A DNA stretch of 55,254 nt from an uncultured Corynebacterium sp. GTDB taxonomy: Bacteria; Actinomycetota; Actinomycetes; Mycobacteriales; Mycobacteriaceae. The notes under the pieces were generated by a model that worked only from the letters and a program-made list of their open reading frames with translations, ran no database searches and was not told the origin of the DNA. Shown here in pieces: positions 46,101-53,294 of the stretch (its first letter is position 1; each line of letters begins with the position of its first letter). A program made the position numbers and the translations under genes. The stretch lies in contig NZ_CAMIAN010000012.1 of assembly GCF_946221155.1 (NCBI RefSeq), positions 1-55,254 of the forward strand. Direction: 5' to 3'.

Positions 46101-46380
46101 AGACGGCTATCAGCTCTTGCCTACCCCGGTGAAAATCAGCATCAAACGAGATGCCAACGGCAAGACGATCGTGGAGTCGGACCAGCAGAACGCACTGTTT
46201 GCTGCGTCTAAGCCGAGTGATCTGCCACAGGACTACCCAGACGGCGCATGGCTGCAGGTGGCCAATGTGCACCAGGGCGTGATGCCAAAGACCGGTGGCG
46301 ACGGTGTGATGCTCCCCATTCTCGCGGGGCTTCTCATCGCAGCCACAGGAGCCATGGGCATACGCCGACGACTGAACTAA
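43150..46380 (+). CDS. Pilus tip / adhesin-type LPXTG surface protein
   Basis: 1076 residues. There is a long Sec signal (about 20-55, ending PPAQAQ), a Cys-containing N-terminal region, then a part resembling propeller-like DUF6923 (NWVYNALSYNTKDNWIYAISQ, HLLQINPATGVVYDLGLVK), a DUF11-like beta domain (YWALEVENIGEGASSGFTLYDILPATYEG) and a C-terminal SpaA/Cna-B domain with the E-box YYLLETKSPDGYQLLP. The sorting signal is MPKTGG, a hydrophobic span and RRR. No von Willebrand A/MIDAS domain was seen, unlike many corynebacterial tip pilins. First gene of the tip-shaft-sortase-minor pilin operon, so probably the tip subunit. Confidence 0.85.
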   Translation: MARVLTGENLKLAEDRHGAALRRACISLLTVAALLGALVTIAGAIGGINVPPAQAQTPTGNCKEEQLLDTQLYTPLSDARNDEDLKQVADTAKSNAKRFRINIKSGTRGVDLPLTRVEISTTRPSNVDLGGFFVTKKETSNGVEYNSSTTPPPGGGRIGTNGKAVQTTGITVQGRNGTGKVNSVSFDLEGTRTGFNTWPGNTLQVLTNAPTTNGSDYSVKVYGIVSVPCKCEEATTRKPPRELTQDELNKGTAVYVSATQNGSQAGNTSTQLNLQIEGSSTFTPIGKPSNWVYNALSYNTKDNWIYAISQKNHNSSLQECYPAGHLLQINPATGVVYDLGLVKNAQGATLFQKATSGNPNDLDQINTGTFDLRGSNEVMWVGNTSTSGSRQLYKIPLPAVGAKDPRGEIARDRYNVPFQAGAEDHVVLPSVPQYLWGLVSPARMQQDGANPRTAVMFERINMDTGERKTWTIPANQLQDPSGNTAIADKVWGKAWLYGNGNLGFGTGGTTADQVGMQIRVFDPSGESPHFQLVSRLSNLPASYNTDATSNPGVQKPSDLKAKKTTLEPGDPRLERVYAAGLPRDKKYWALEVENIGEGASSGFTLYDILPATYEGLVEYNQVVYEGYDGGNVHTQPATTNPETGEMTKTYFFGPMPAGGKATVIIGATLKSGAECRPNTASVINHDKDEDPTNDTAYDSCPGALSKTAIDTNGDGKVGFDDIASDTDGQGNVTYTAAYDVTVKSFDDLNEYVYPVPTDTPKLPKGAKLTGAEVYFTDEYTSKDNQPGSTPSCVVKPDVLQTGSFRLGNCDRIDTGDSPEMWEKRTIDPVGRQDTKNGDGTHRYRVKLKFTLDKAEYDKARTESAGGGEGGVTPGDGDDAPECSAERGGFANSVKMGDLEDEGCYPGPDKTRFYLWKVDSDSAGNITTIPARDGDKYGAQFAIYDQDPTGPAANKIADLKVTEDGKYLWTELDYGTYYLLETKSPDGYQLLPTPVKISIKRDANGKTIVESDQQNALFAASKPSDLPQDYPDGAWLQVANVHQGVMPKTGGDGVMLPILAGLLIAATGAMGIRRRLN

Positions 46381-46413
46381 CCCTGACGTGCACAACTTCT
46401 AAAGAGGAGAACA

Positions 46414-46470
46414 ATGTTTCACCCCAGTACCCCAGGCCGGTGCCGAGATGGACCCGGGTGGGCACGATGA
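46414..46470 (+). CDS. Short open frame with strong RBS between tip and shaft pilin genes
   Basis: An 18-codon frame (MFHPSTPGRCRDGPGWAR) behind AAAGAGGAGA, which lies 3-4 bases before its ATG, inside the 247-base gap before the shaft pilin gene. It may be a leader peptide that tunes shaft pilin expression, a decayed gene remnant, or chance. A GGTGCC and GGGCAC pair within it could fold. Confidence 0.3.
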   Translation: MFHPSTPGRCRDGPGWAR

Positions 46471-46627
46471 CCTGAAGCCAAGAAAACACATTGCTCACAC
46501 AAGGATCCGTTACGAAGGCGCGCAGTGTTCACCGCAAGTAGCTCGCCACGAGTATTGCCAACCATGTGCCCTCGACCACTCGGATCAACTTCCACTACTC
46601 ATTCACTTGTAAGAAAGAAGGACTTTC

Positions 46628-48121
46628 ATGTCTAACGCAACTGTCGGCAAGCGCGTAGGCGCGCTGTCCGCTGCATTCGCTATCGCACTGGCTGCCGGCA
46701 CCGTCGGCGCCGAAGTAGTCTACGAGGCCCCGACCGCCCAGGCGCAGGCCGTCAGCACCATCGACAACAACAAGACACTTTCCCTTACTCTGCACAAGCG
46801 CATCGGCGCTGAGGGCGAGCAGGGCGACGGAACCGAGATTACGAACCCTTCTGGTAAACCAGCCGAGGGTGTCAAGTACAAGATTGAGCTGGTTCAGCCA
46901 CTGAACAACAGCGGCGACTGGGCAAAGGCACGCGAGATTACCAATCCTTCCGAAGCTAAGGCCTGGACAGGCGACGGTTGGTATTCCAATGAAGGCACCA
47001 CCGACAAAGAAGGCACCCTGAAGTTCGATAAATTGCCAAAGGGCCTCTACAAGGTCACCGAAACCGAAGTCCCGGCTGATTCGGGTCTGGTGCCCGGCGC
47101 ACCGTTCCTGGTGTATGTGCCGATGACCAACTCGGAGGGCAAGGGCTGGATCTATGACGTTCACGCGTACCCGAAGAACTCCCAGGTGACAATCACCAAG
47201 GAAGTTGAGGACCAGAACGCACAGGCAGGCCAGGACTACAAGTACACGATCACCACGGGTGTTCCGGCTGTTGCTAAGAATTCCAAGCTGCAGAAGTACA
47301 TCGTCAAGGATGAGCTTGATCAGAACCTGGACGCTGAAAGCGCCACTGTCGAGGTGAAGTACGGAGAGTCCGCTGACAGCGCTCAAGCACTGGTGCCAGG
47401 CACCGACTACCAGTTGGTAAAGGAAGGCCAGGAGATCAGGGTCGAATTCACCGAAGCTGGCCGCGACAATCTGAAGTCCACCGACCTCGTGTTCACCACC
47501 ATCACGACCAAGACCAAGGGCTTCATCCAGCACGTTCCCAACGACGCAACGCTGATCACCAATAACGGCTCTTCCGACCACGACACAGAGAAGACGTCGG
47601 ATAAGGTTCACACCTACTGGGGCAAGGTCACCATCAACAAGACCGACGGCAACGATGAGAACAAGAAGCTGAAGGGTGCAGAGTTCCAGTTGGTGCAGTG
47701 TGTCGACGAAGGTAACGGGGCCTGGAAGCAGAAGGAGGGCACCGAGCCGCTGAAGGTCCAGGGTAAGGATACGTGGACCACCAACGACCAGGGCACTGTC
47801 ACCATCGAGGGCGTGCACGTTACCGACTTCGCCAACAACCAGGCCGACTCGGAGACCAAATACTGCTTGCAGGAGACCAAGGCACCTGAAGGCTACGTGA
47901 CCAACGATGCACTTGAGCACTTCGAGCTGAACAAGGGCGATGTGAACAAAGAAAACGGTGCGCCGACCGCCGAAATCAAGTACACCGCCAACATCAAGAA
48001 CTACACCGACGAAAACCACCTGCCGAACACCGGTGGCGCAGGCTTCTGGGCCATCGTTTTGGCTGGTTTGGCAATCATCGGTGGCGGTTTCTACGCAGCT
48101 CGCCGAAGCACCCAGAAGTAG
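46628..48121 (+). CDS. Major (shaft) pilin, SpaA/SpaD type
   Basis: 497 residues. Sec signal about 1-37 (cleaved after TAQAQA). The pilin motif IYDVHAYPKNSQVTITK near 178 supplies the lysine that the sortase joins to the next subunit. Two Cna-B/isopeptide D2-like domains follow, with the E-box YCLQETKAPEGYVTND. The sorting signal LPNTGG at about 464, a hydrophobic span and RRSTQK end the protein. Intramolecular isopeptide bonds are expected. It is preceded by AAGAAGGA and followed by the sortase gene. Confidence 0.93.
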   Translation: MSNATVGKRVGALSAAFAIALAAGTVGAEVVYEAPTAQAQAVSTIDNNKTLSLTLHKRIGAEGEQGDGTEITNPSGKPAEGVKYKIELVQPLNNSGDWAKAREITNPSEAKAWTGDGWYSNEGTTDKEGTLKFDKLPKGLYKVTETEVPADSGLVPGAPFLVYVPMTNSEGKGWIYDVHAYPKNSQVTITKEVEDQNAQAGQDYKYTITTGVPAVAKNSKLQKYIVKDELDQNLDAESATVEVKYGESADSAQALVPGTDYQLVKEGQEIRVEFTEAGRDNLKSTDLVFTTITTKTKGFIQHVPNDATLITNNGSSDHDTEKTSDKVHTYWGKVTINKTDGNDENKKLKGAEFQLVQCVDEGNGAWKQKEGTEPLKVQGKDTWTTNDQGTVTIEGVHVTDFANNQADSETKYCLQETKAPEGYVTNDALEHFELNKGDVNKENGAPTAEIKYTANIKNYTDENHLPNTGGAGFWAIVLAGLAIIGGGFYAARRSTQK

Positions 48122-48154
48122 GGGCTAGGCAGTTCGAACGGGAAAGCAACGGAC

Positions 48155-49075
48155 ATGACAAGCACAATTGGTAAGCATCGAAAGAGCGCACCGCGATCAC
48201 TCTTTCGTCGCACCTTCCTCCCCATCCTCTTAGTGGTGGTGGGGCTGCTTGTCATGCTTTATCCCGTTTACGCCACGCAGTGGAACAACCACCAGCAACA
48301 AAAGATCGCGGAAAAATACGAACAAGACTTGAAAGAAACGGACCCTCAAGCCCTTAGTCGAGCGGTAGAGGAAGCCCGCAGGTACAACACGACGCACAAG
48401 GACGGACCGATCCTAGATCCGTGGCTGGCTCGCGTCAGCGAGGATAACCCCGCGTACGAAGAGTATCTCTCCCAGCTATCTGGCCAGAGTGCTATGAGCC
48501 AGGTGGTTATCCCGTCCATCGAATCGCGCCTACCTGTTTACCACGGGACCTCCGACGAGGTTCTGCAAAAAGGTCTTGGGCACCTCTACGGATCCTCCTT
48601 ACCTGTAGGCGGGAAGGGAACTCACGCGGTTATTACCGGCCATACAGGCCTGTCCAACGCCACGCTGTGGGATAACCTCGTGGATGTGCGGAAGGGCGAT
48701 GCGGTTTACGTATCCACCTTCGGCGAGAAGATGAAGTACGAGGTGTACGACACAGAGGTTGTCTTGCCGGACGAGGTTGACAGCCTCAAGACCCGGCCGG
48801 AAGAGGACCTACTGACCCTCATCACTTGCACCCCCTACGGCGTGAATACCCACCGGCTCCTGGTGCATGCACACCGCGTTCCAATGGATGAGGACGAAGG
48901 CAACGTGTTCGATGATCGCGGCAAGCTGATGCAGTGGTGGATGTGGCTACTGCTCGCCGCCGCAGTGTTGATCATCGCACTGATTACTTGGTGGTTCCTT
49001 CGCGAGCGGAAGAAGCAGAAAGCCAGACAATCCGAACAGGTAGTAGTAGGCGAAGAAGAAATGGAAGAGGAATAA
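48155..49075 (+). CDS. Class C (pilus-assembling) sortase
   Basis: 306 residues. N-terminal membrane span (about 20-40), a lid motif LDPWLAR (DPW, which covers the active site in class C sortases), catalytic His in VITGHTGLSN, catalytic Cys in TLITCTPYGVNTHRLLVHAHRV with the paired Arg, and a second C-terminal span (WMWLLLAAAVLIIALITWWFL) with an acidic tail. It polymerises the shaft pilin encoded just upstream. 34 bases after the shaft gene and 4 bases before the next pilin gene. Confidence 0.95.
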   Translation: MTSTIGKHRKSAPRSLFRRTFLPILLVVVGLLVMLYPVYATQWNNHQQQKIAEKYEQDLKETDPQALSRAVEEARRYNTTHKDGPILDPWLARVSEDNPAYEEYLSQLSGQSAMSQVVIPSIESRLPVYHGTSDEVLQKGLGHLYGSSLPVGGKGTHAVITGHTGLSNATLWDNLVDVRKGDAVYVSTFGEKMKYEVYDTEVVLPDEVDSLKTRPEEDLLTLITCTPYGVNTHRLLVHAHRVPMDEDEGNVFDDRGKLMQWWMWLLLAAAVLIIALITWWFLRERKKQKARQSEQVVVGEEEMEEE

Positions 49076-49078
49076 GCC

Positions 49079-50005
49079 GTGAACCTCATGAACACCGCGT
49101 CACAGGTACAGTGGGCGCCGGTGCACCGTGCCGGGCTGCGCCGCTCCGTGTTCGGTTTGGGCGCAGTCGTGGCTCTGGTCGGCACTCCGCTCGTTGCCCC
49201 CACCCCTGTTGTGCCGCAGGCTAACGCGAAGCAGCACACCATCACAGGCCAGGTCGAAGGCCTGGATGTGAAGTTTATTGGTGCTACCCGTCTCGGTACT
49301 CTCACGGTGGTGAAAAGCGAACCAAATTGGTGGGACGACCGAGGGGGCAAGAAACCCTTTGGGCCTATCGACAACATTCGCTTCACAGCGCAGCGTGTCC
49401 AGGGGATTGACCTCACTACCGAGAAGGGGATGAATCAGGCGAAGCGGCTCTCGGTAGCCGATGCTCGTCGGCAGGGGTTCGATAGAGCCTTTGAGGCGTA
49501 CACAGATAGTTCCGGTAAGGCAGTGTTCACCGGCCTCCCGGTCGGCTTGTACTTGGTCACGGAATACGAGGGCGCGGATCCTACTAAGGAATACCGCCAG
49601 TCCAGTCCTTTCCTCATCACGATCCCTATCGGAGAAACCGGCAGCTGGAACTACAACGTGACGGTGAATACGAAGCCGAAGCCGGAGGACAATCCAGGAA
49701 CGCCGCCGGACAATCCAGGAACGCCACCGGATAAGCCCGGAACGCCTCCGGATAAGCCCGGAACGCCGCCCGATAAGCCAAGCACTCCAGGTACCCCGCC
49801 GCCGGAGCACCCGGATACTCCAGCACCGCCAAAAAGCCCAGGCGGTGGTCATGAAGGCGGCGAGTCTTCAAGCATCATCGATCGACTGGCGCAAACCGGA
49901 GCGCATCTGTGGTGGGTGGCGCTTATCGGAGCCATGCTCGTTGTTGTGGGTGCATTTACCTTGCTTCGCCGCCGACGTGATCTGACTGAATCACAGGAGA
50001 AATAA
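49079..50005 (+). CDS. Minor (base) pilin, SpaB/SpaE type
   Basis: 308 residues from GTG 49079 (ATG 49088 possible). Sec signal about 15-45, then a Cna-B-like pilin domain (GTLTVVKSEPNWWDD..KPFGPIDNIRFTAQRV, GKAVFTGLPVGLYLVTEYEGADPTKEYRQSSPFLITIPI). A 60-residue spacer follows, coded by four 21-bp repeats (49691-49774; PGTPPDN/K units) and more Pro-rich sequence. The end has LAQTGA, a variant sorting motif, with a hydrophobic span and RRRR. In other Spa systems such a subunit anchors the fibre to the wall. Confidence 0.88.
   Translation: MNLMNTASQVQWAPVHRAGLRRSVFGLGAVVALVGTPLVAPTPVVPQANAKQHTITGQVEGLDVKFIGATRLGTLTVVKSEPNWWDDRGGKKPFGPIDNIRFTAQRVQGIDLTTEKGMNQAKRLSVADARRQGFDRAFEAYTDSSGKAVFTGLPVGLYLVTEYEGADPTKEYRQSSPFLITIPIGETGSWNYNVTVNTKPKPEDNPGTPPDNPGTPPDKPGTPPDKPGTPPDKPSTPGTPPPEHPDTPAPPKSPGGGHEGGESSSIIDRLAQTGAHLWWVALIGAMLVVVGAFTLLRRRRDLTESQEK
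49691..49774 (+). repeat. Four 21-bp tandem repeats in the minor pilin gene
   Basis: Copies at 49691, 49712, 49733 and 49754 encode the heptad (N/K)PGTPPD. The 21-bp length keeps the frame, so copy number can change the length of the wall spacer without disrupting translation. Confidence 0.9.
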
Positions 50006-50073
50006 AGTAACTGTGGGAACATTCCCACCGTGCAGATTCTTCTATAAGTATGGAAGAAAAACCTCATCCCGCC

Positions 50074-50105
50074 CCGCGGCATAGTCCCAACGTGCCGCGG
50101 TTTTT
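50074..50105 (+). terminator. Rho-independent terminator ending the pilus operon
   Basis: CCGCGGCA (50074-50081) pairs with TGCCGCGG (50093-50100), followed by TTTTT. Just upstream GTGGGAA-CA-TTCCCAC (50013-50028) forms another 7-bp hairpin. Confidence 0.9.
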
Positions 50106-50180
50106 CATGCTCTTGGCCATGTTCGCTCTAATGCCCAGAATCCCCAGCCAAAGCGCCCGCCTTCTGACAGGATCAGTAGC

Positions 50181-50810
50181 ATGACGTACCCTCACTACGG
50201 CTCGCCTGCCCCTATGCCCGCCTACGGGTATGCCCCGCCGCATCAAACCGGCCCGGACTCTCGCTTCATGCCTCTGCTCATCGGCTGGCTTGCTGCCTTC
50301 CTTATACCGATTGTGTATTGCATCCTGCGTTACGTGTTCTATGGCAAAGACTGGGTGGGGATACTTCTAGTCGCCAGCGTAGTCGGCCCTGTCTTCTTCG
50401 GTATCCAGTGCATACTCAATTTCGTTGCTTTAGCGATCCCGAAGTGGTGCAAGGACTCCCTCGCAGTCTTCTGGGGCGGCATGCTCGTGTGGTGGGGCGG
50501 CGGAGCGGCTTTCGCAGTGGTGCCAGGGTGGAATTTTCGCGAAGAAATCAAGGAATACGGAGAAAAAGCTTGGCCCACTGGGGGACCTGACGGCCGGGAT
50601 GTAATCACCTCGGAAGAGGGGCAGCGCTACATCGAAATCCTCGATACTTGGCTAGATACCGAAACGACCCTGCAGCATACTCTCACCATCCCCACCTTGG
50701 TCGCATTGGCGGGAATCGCCATCGTCATCATTGGAGTGGTCGTGGCCGCCATGAACCCTGTTCGTCCAACCGTCACCCATGCGCCGTACTGGCCCGGTAG
50801 GCCCTACTAG
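50181..50810 (+). CDS. Membrane protein with Pro/Tyr-rich start, unknown
   Basis: 209 residues. The first 30 residues are Pro/Tyr/Gly-rich (MTYPHYGSPAPMPAYGYAPPHQTGP), typical of actinobacterial membrane proteins. Four hydrophobic stretches follow (about 33-50, 57-85, 95-115, 170-193), with an acidic loop (EIKEYGEKAWPTGGPDGRDVITSEEG) between the third and fourth. No enzyme motif. It has its own promoter region after the pilus terminator. Confidence 0.75.
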   Translation: MTYPHYGSPAPMPAYGYAPPHQTGPDSRFMPLLIGWLAAFLIPIVYCILRYVFYGKDWVGILLVASVVGPVFFGIQCILNFVALAIPKWCKDSLAVFWGGMLVWWGGGAAFAVVPGWNFREEIKEYGEKAWPTGGPDGRDVITSEEGQRYIEILDTWLDTETTLQHTLTIPTLVALAGIAIVIIGVVVAAMNPVRPTVTHAPYWPGRPY

Positions 50811-50884
50811 TTTCTTGTAGTGGTTGCTCTATTAGCGATGACGCCGCCTCGATCCCAGCGAGCCCGCGTGGAATAATGGGGCTC

Positions 50885-51742
50885 ATGGCAGCTACTAAAT
50901 TGGATGGAAAACTCTACCGCGACGAAATCTTCGCCGACCTGGAACAGCGCGTCGCCGCGCTGAAGGAAAAGGGCGTGACTCCCGGCCTGGCCACCGTGCT
51001 GGTGGGCGACGACCCGGCCAGCCACTCCTATGTGCGCATGAAGCACAAGGACTGCGAGCAGATCGGCGTGAACTCCATCCGCAAGGACCTCCCGGCGGAC
51101 GTATCCCAGGAAGAGCTCAACGCAGTCATCGACGAGCTGAACGCCGATGATGCCTGCACCGGCTACATCGTGCAGCTGCCGCTGCCGAAGCACCTGGATG
51201 AAAACGCTGTGCTGGAGCGCATCGATCCAGACAAGGACGCCGACGGCCTGCACCCGGTCAACCTGGGCAAGCTGGTGCTCAACGAGCCCGCCCCGCTGCC
51301 CTGCACCCCCAACGGTGCGATCCACCTACTCCGCCGCTTCGGCGTGGAGCTAAACGGCGCGAAGGTCGTCGTTATCGGCCGCGGCGTGACAGTCGGTCGC
51401 CCGATTGGCCTGATGCTCACCCGCCGCAGCGAGAACGCAACCGTCACCCTGTGCCACACCGGTACTAAGGACCTGGCGGCGGAGACGAAGGCTGCGGACG
51501 TGATCGTCGCCGCCGCTGGCGTGCCACACATGATCACCGCAGACATGGTCAAGCCGGGCGCAGCGATCCTGGACGTGGGAGTTTCCCGCGGCGAGGACGG
51601 CAAGCTGAAGGGTGATGTTCACCCGGACGTGTGGGACGTCGCCGGCGCCGTATCCCCGAACCCTGGGGGAGTAGGCCCGCTGACCCGCGCCTTCCTGGTG
51701 CGCAACGTCGTCGAGCGCGCGGAGAAGCTGCTGCGTGCCTAA
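50885..51742 (+). CDS. folD: Methylenetetrahydrofolate dehydrogenase / cyclohydrolase FolD
   Basis: 285 residues from ATG 50885 (ATG 50876 is an alternative). It interconverts 5,10-methylene-, methenyl- and 10-formyl-THF, feeding purines and methionine. Signatures: PGLATVLVGDDPASHSYVRMKHKDCEQIG with the catalytic Lys, GYIVQLPLPKHLDE, PCTPNGAIHLLRRFGVELNGAKVVVIGRGVTVGRPIGLMLTRR (NADP site) and NPGGVGPLTRAFLVRNVV. It overlaps the next gene by 8 bases. Confidence 0.96.
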   Translation: MAATKLDGKLYRDEIFADLEQRVAALKEKGVTPGLATVLVGDDPASHSYVRMKHKDCEQIGVNSIRKDLPADVSQEELNAVIDELNADDACTGYIVQLPLPKHLDENAVLERIDPDKDADGLHPVNLGKLVLNEPAPLPCTPNGAIHLLRRFGVELNGAKVVVIGRGVTVGRPIGLMLTRRSENATVTLCHTGTKDLAAETKAADVIVAAAGVPHMITADMVKPGAAILDVGVSRGEDGKLKGDVHPDVWDVAGAVSPNPGGVGPLTRAFLVRNVVERAEKLLRA

Positions 51743-52094
51743 TCGCTCCCGCCCAGCTCGCATCGGCGACGCTCGCCAGCAGCTCCTCGATAACCCCCAC
51801 GACCGGAACAACCCGCCCTCCCGGCTTTCCCGCTCCGTCCAGTACGCGCTGTTGGGGCTGTTCGGGTTGATGCTATTGGCCGTGCTGGCGCTGTTGTTGG
51901 TGGACAGGTGGCGTCGAGCTAGCGTCATGCTGGGCAGCGCGATGGTCTACCTGGCCGTGCTACGTCTACTCCTGGATTCCCGGGTGCTGGGCGTGCTGGC
52001 GGTGCGTTCGCGCAAATTCGATACCGCCTTTACCGCCGCCATCGGCGTGATCATCCTGTGGATCGCCGTGAGCGTTGATCCGCTGACCAGCTAA
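51735..52094 (+). CDS. DUF3017 membrane protein
   Basis: 119 residues from GTG 51735, inside the folD 3' end. The basic cytoplasmic start is followed by three hydrophobic segments (about 33-55, 61-78 and 95-112) with RRASVMLGSAMVYLAVLRLLLDSRVLGVLAVRSRKFDT between them, the pattern of DUF3017 proteins that follow folD in actinobacteria. Function unknown. Its last 4 bases overlap the convergent metX stop codon. Confidence 0.85.
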   Translation: MPNRSRPARIGDARQQLLDNPHDRNNPPSRLSRSVQYALLGLFGLMLLAVLALLLVDRWRRASVMLGSAMVYLAVLRLLLDSRVLGVLAVRSRKFDTAFTAAIGVIILWIAVSVDPLTS

Positions 52095-53260
52095 TCCCGC
52101 GCAGTACCCTCCGCGATAATCTCCGCCTTCGCCAGGAACTTCGCCAACACCTGGCCCATCTGCCGCGATTCGATAAGGAACCCATCGTGGCCCGTGGGCG
52201 AGGTGATCTTCGACATCCCAATGAAGTCCCCCAAGTTGCGCGACAGGTGCTCCTGCTGGTGCAGCGGGTACAGAATGTCGGTATCCACACCCACCACCAT
52301 CGTCGGCACCTGGCACGAGCCCAAGGCGGCGTTCATGCCACCCCGTCCGCGGCCGACGTCGTGCCGGTTTAGCGCGTCGGTTAGGACCACGTAGCTACCC
52401 GCGTCGAAGCGCGCGACCAGCTTCTCAGCCTGGCGATCCAGGTAACTCTCCACCGCGAAACGCTGATGCGGGTCGCGGTACTGCCCGTAGGGGTTTTCGC
52501 CGTTTTGCGGATCCACACCGAAACGCTCATCGACTTCCAGCTCGCCCCGGTACGTCAGGTGCGCGATGCGTCGGGCTTGGCCTAGCCCGTGCGAAGGCAC
52601 TTCGCCCGTGTCGTAGTAGTCGCCGCCATGCCAGGCCGGATCCGCCTCAATGAAGCGGATCTGGCTGGATTGCAAACCAATCTGCCACGCAGACGCACGC
52701 GCGCTTACCGCGATCGGCAGCGCTGCGTTGATCATCTCCGGGTGCATGAGCGACCATTCCAGCACCCGCGCCCCGCCCATCGAGGCGCCAATCAATGCAT
52801 GAACCTTTGTGACGCCCACACGCTTCAACAACAACCGTTCCGCCTTAACCATGTCACGGATCGACAGGCCCGGGAATCGCGACCCCCACGCCTGGCCATC
52901 GGGGTGAGGTGAACTCGGGCCGGTGGACCCCTGGCAGCCGCCCAGCACATTCGCGCAGAGCACCAGGTAGCGGGTGGTGTCGATCGGCTTGTTCGGGCCC
53001 ACCATGTCCGCCCACCAGTCGGCGGCATTGCCGTCGCCAGTGAGGGCATGCTCGATCAGCACAATCGGCCGCTTCTCCGGGGACAGCCCCGGCTCAGGGC
53101 CGGCGGAGAACTCGGCATAGTCTGCGGCACCATCCGGAGAATCGTAGAACGCGAAGTAGCGGAGTTCGGCGTCAAAAATAGTTACACCCGCCTCCGTGAC
53201 AACGTCGCCGATAGAGACCGTGCGCGACGCGCCAGAAGCGGGGAGGAACTCGGGGTTCAT
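52091..53260 (-). CDS. metX: Homoserine O-acetyltransferase MetX
   Basis: 389 residues. It acetylates homoserine with acetyl-CoA, the first step committed to methionine. Nucleophile elbow ALIGASMGGARVLEW, the Asp in VVGVDTDILYPLHQQ and His in SPTGHDGFLIE form the triad of the MetX alpha/beta hydrolase family; FSAGPEPGLSPEKRPIVLIEHALTGD is typical of the N terminus. It lies 34 bases after metY and is presumably co-transcribed with it, because its product is the MetY substrate. Confidence 0.95.
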   Translation of the reverse strand: MNPEFLPASGASRTVSIGDVVTEAGVTIFDAELRYFAFYDSPDGAADYAEFSAGPEPGLSPEKRPIVLIEHALTGDGNAADWWADMVGPNKPIDTTRYLVLCANVLGGCQGSTGPSSPHPDGQAWGSRFPGLSIRDMVKAERLLLKRVGVTKVHALIGASMGGARVLEWSLMHPEMINAALPIAVSARASAWQIGLQSSQIRFIEADPAWHGGDYYDTGEVPSHGLGQARRIAHLTYRGELEVDERFGVDPQNGENPYGQYRDPHQRFAVESYLDRQAEKLVARFDAGSYVVLTDALNRHDVGRGRGGMNAALGSCQVPTMVVGVDTDILYPLHQQEHLSRNLGDFIGMSKITSPTGHDGFLIESRQMGQVLAKFLAKAEIIAEGTARD

Positions 53261-53294
53261 GGAAATCAGCCTAAAGCCTAGAAACCTAACAACC

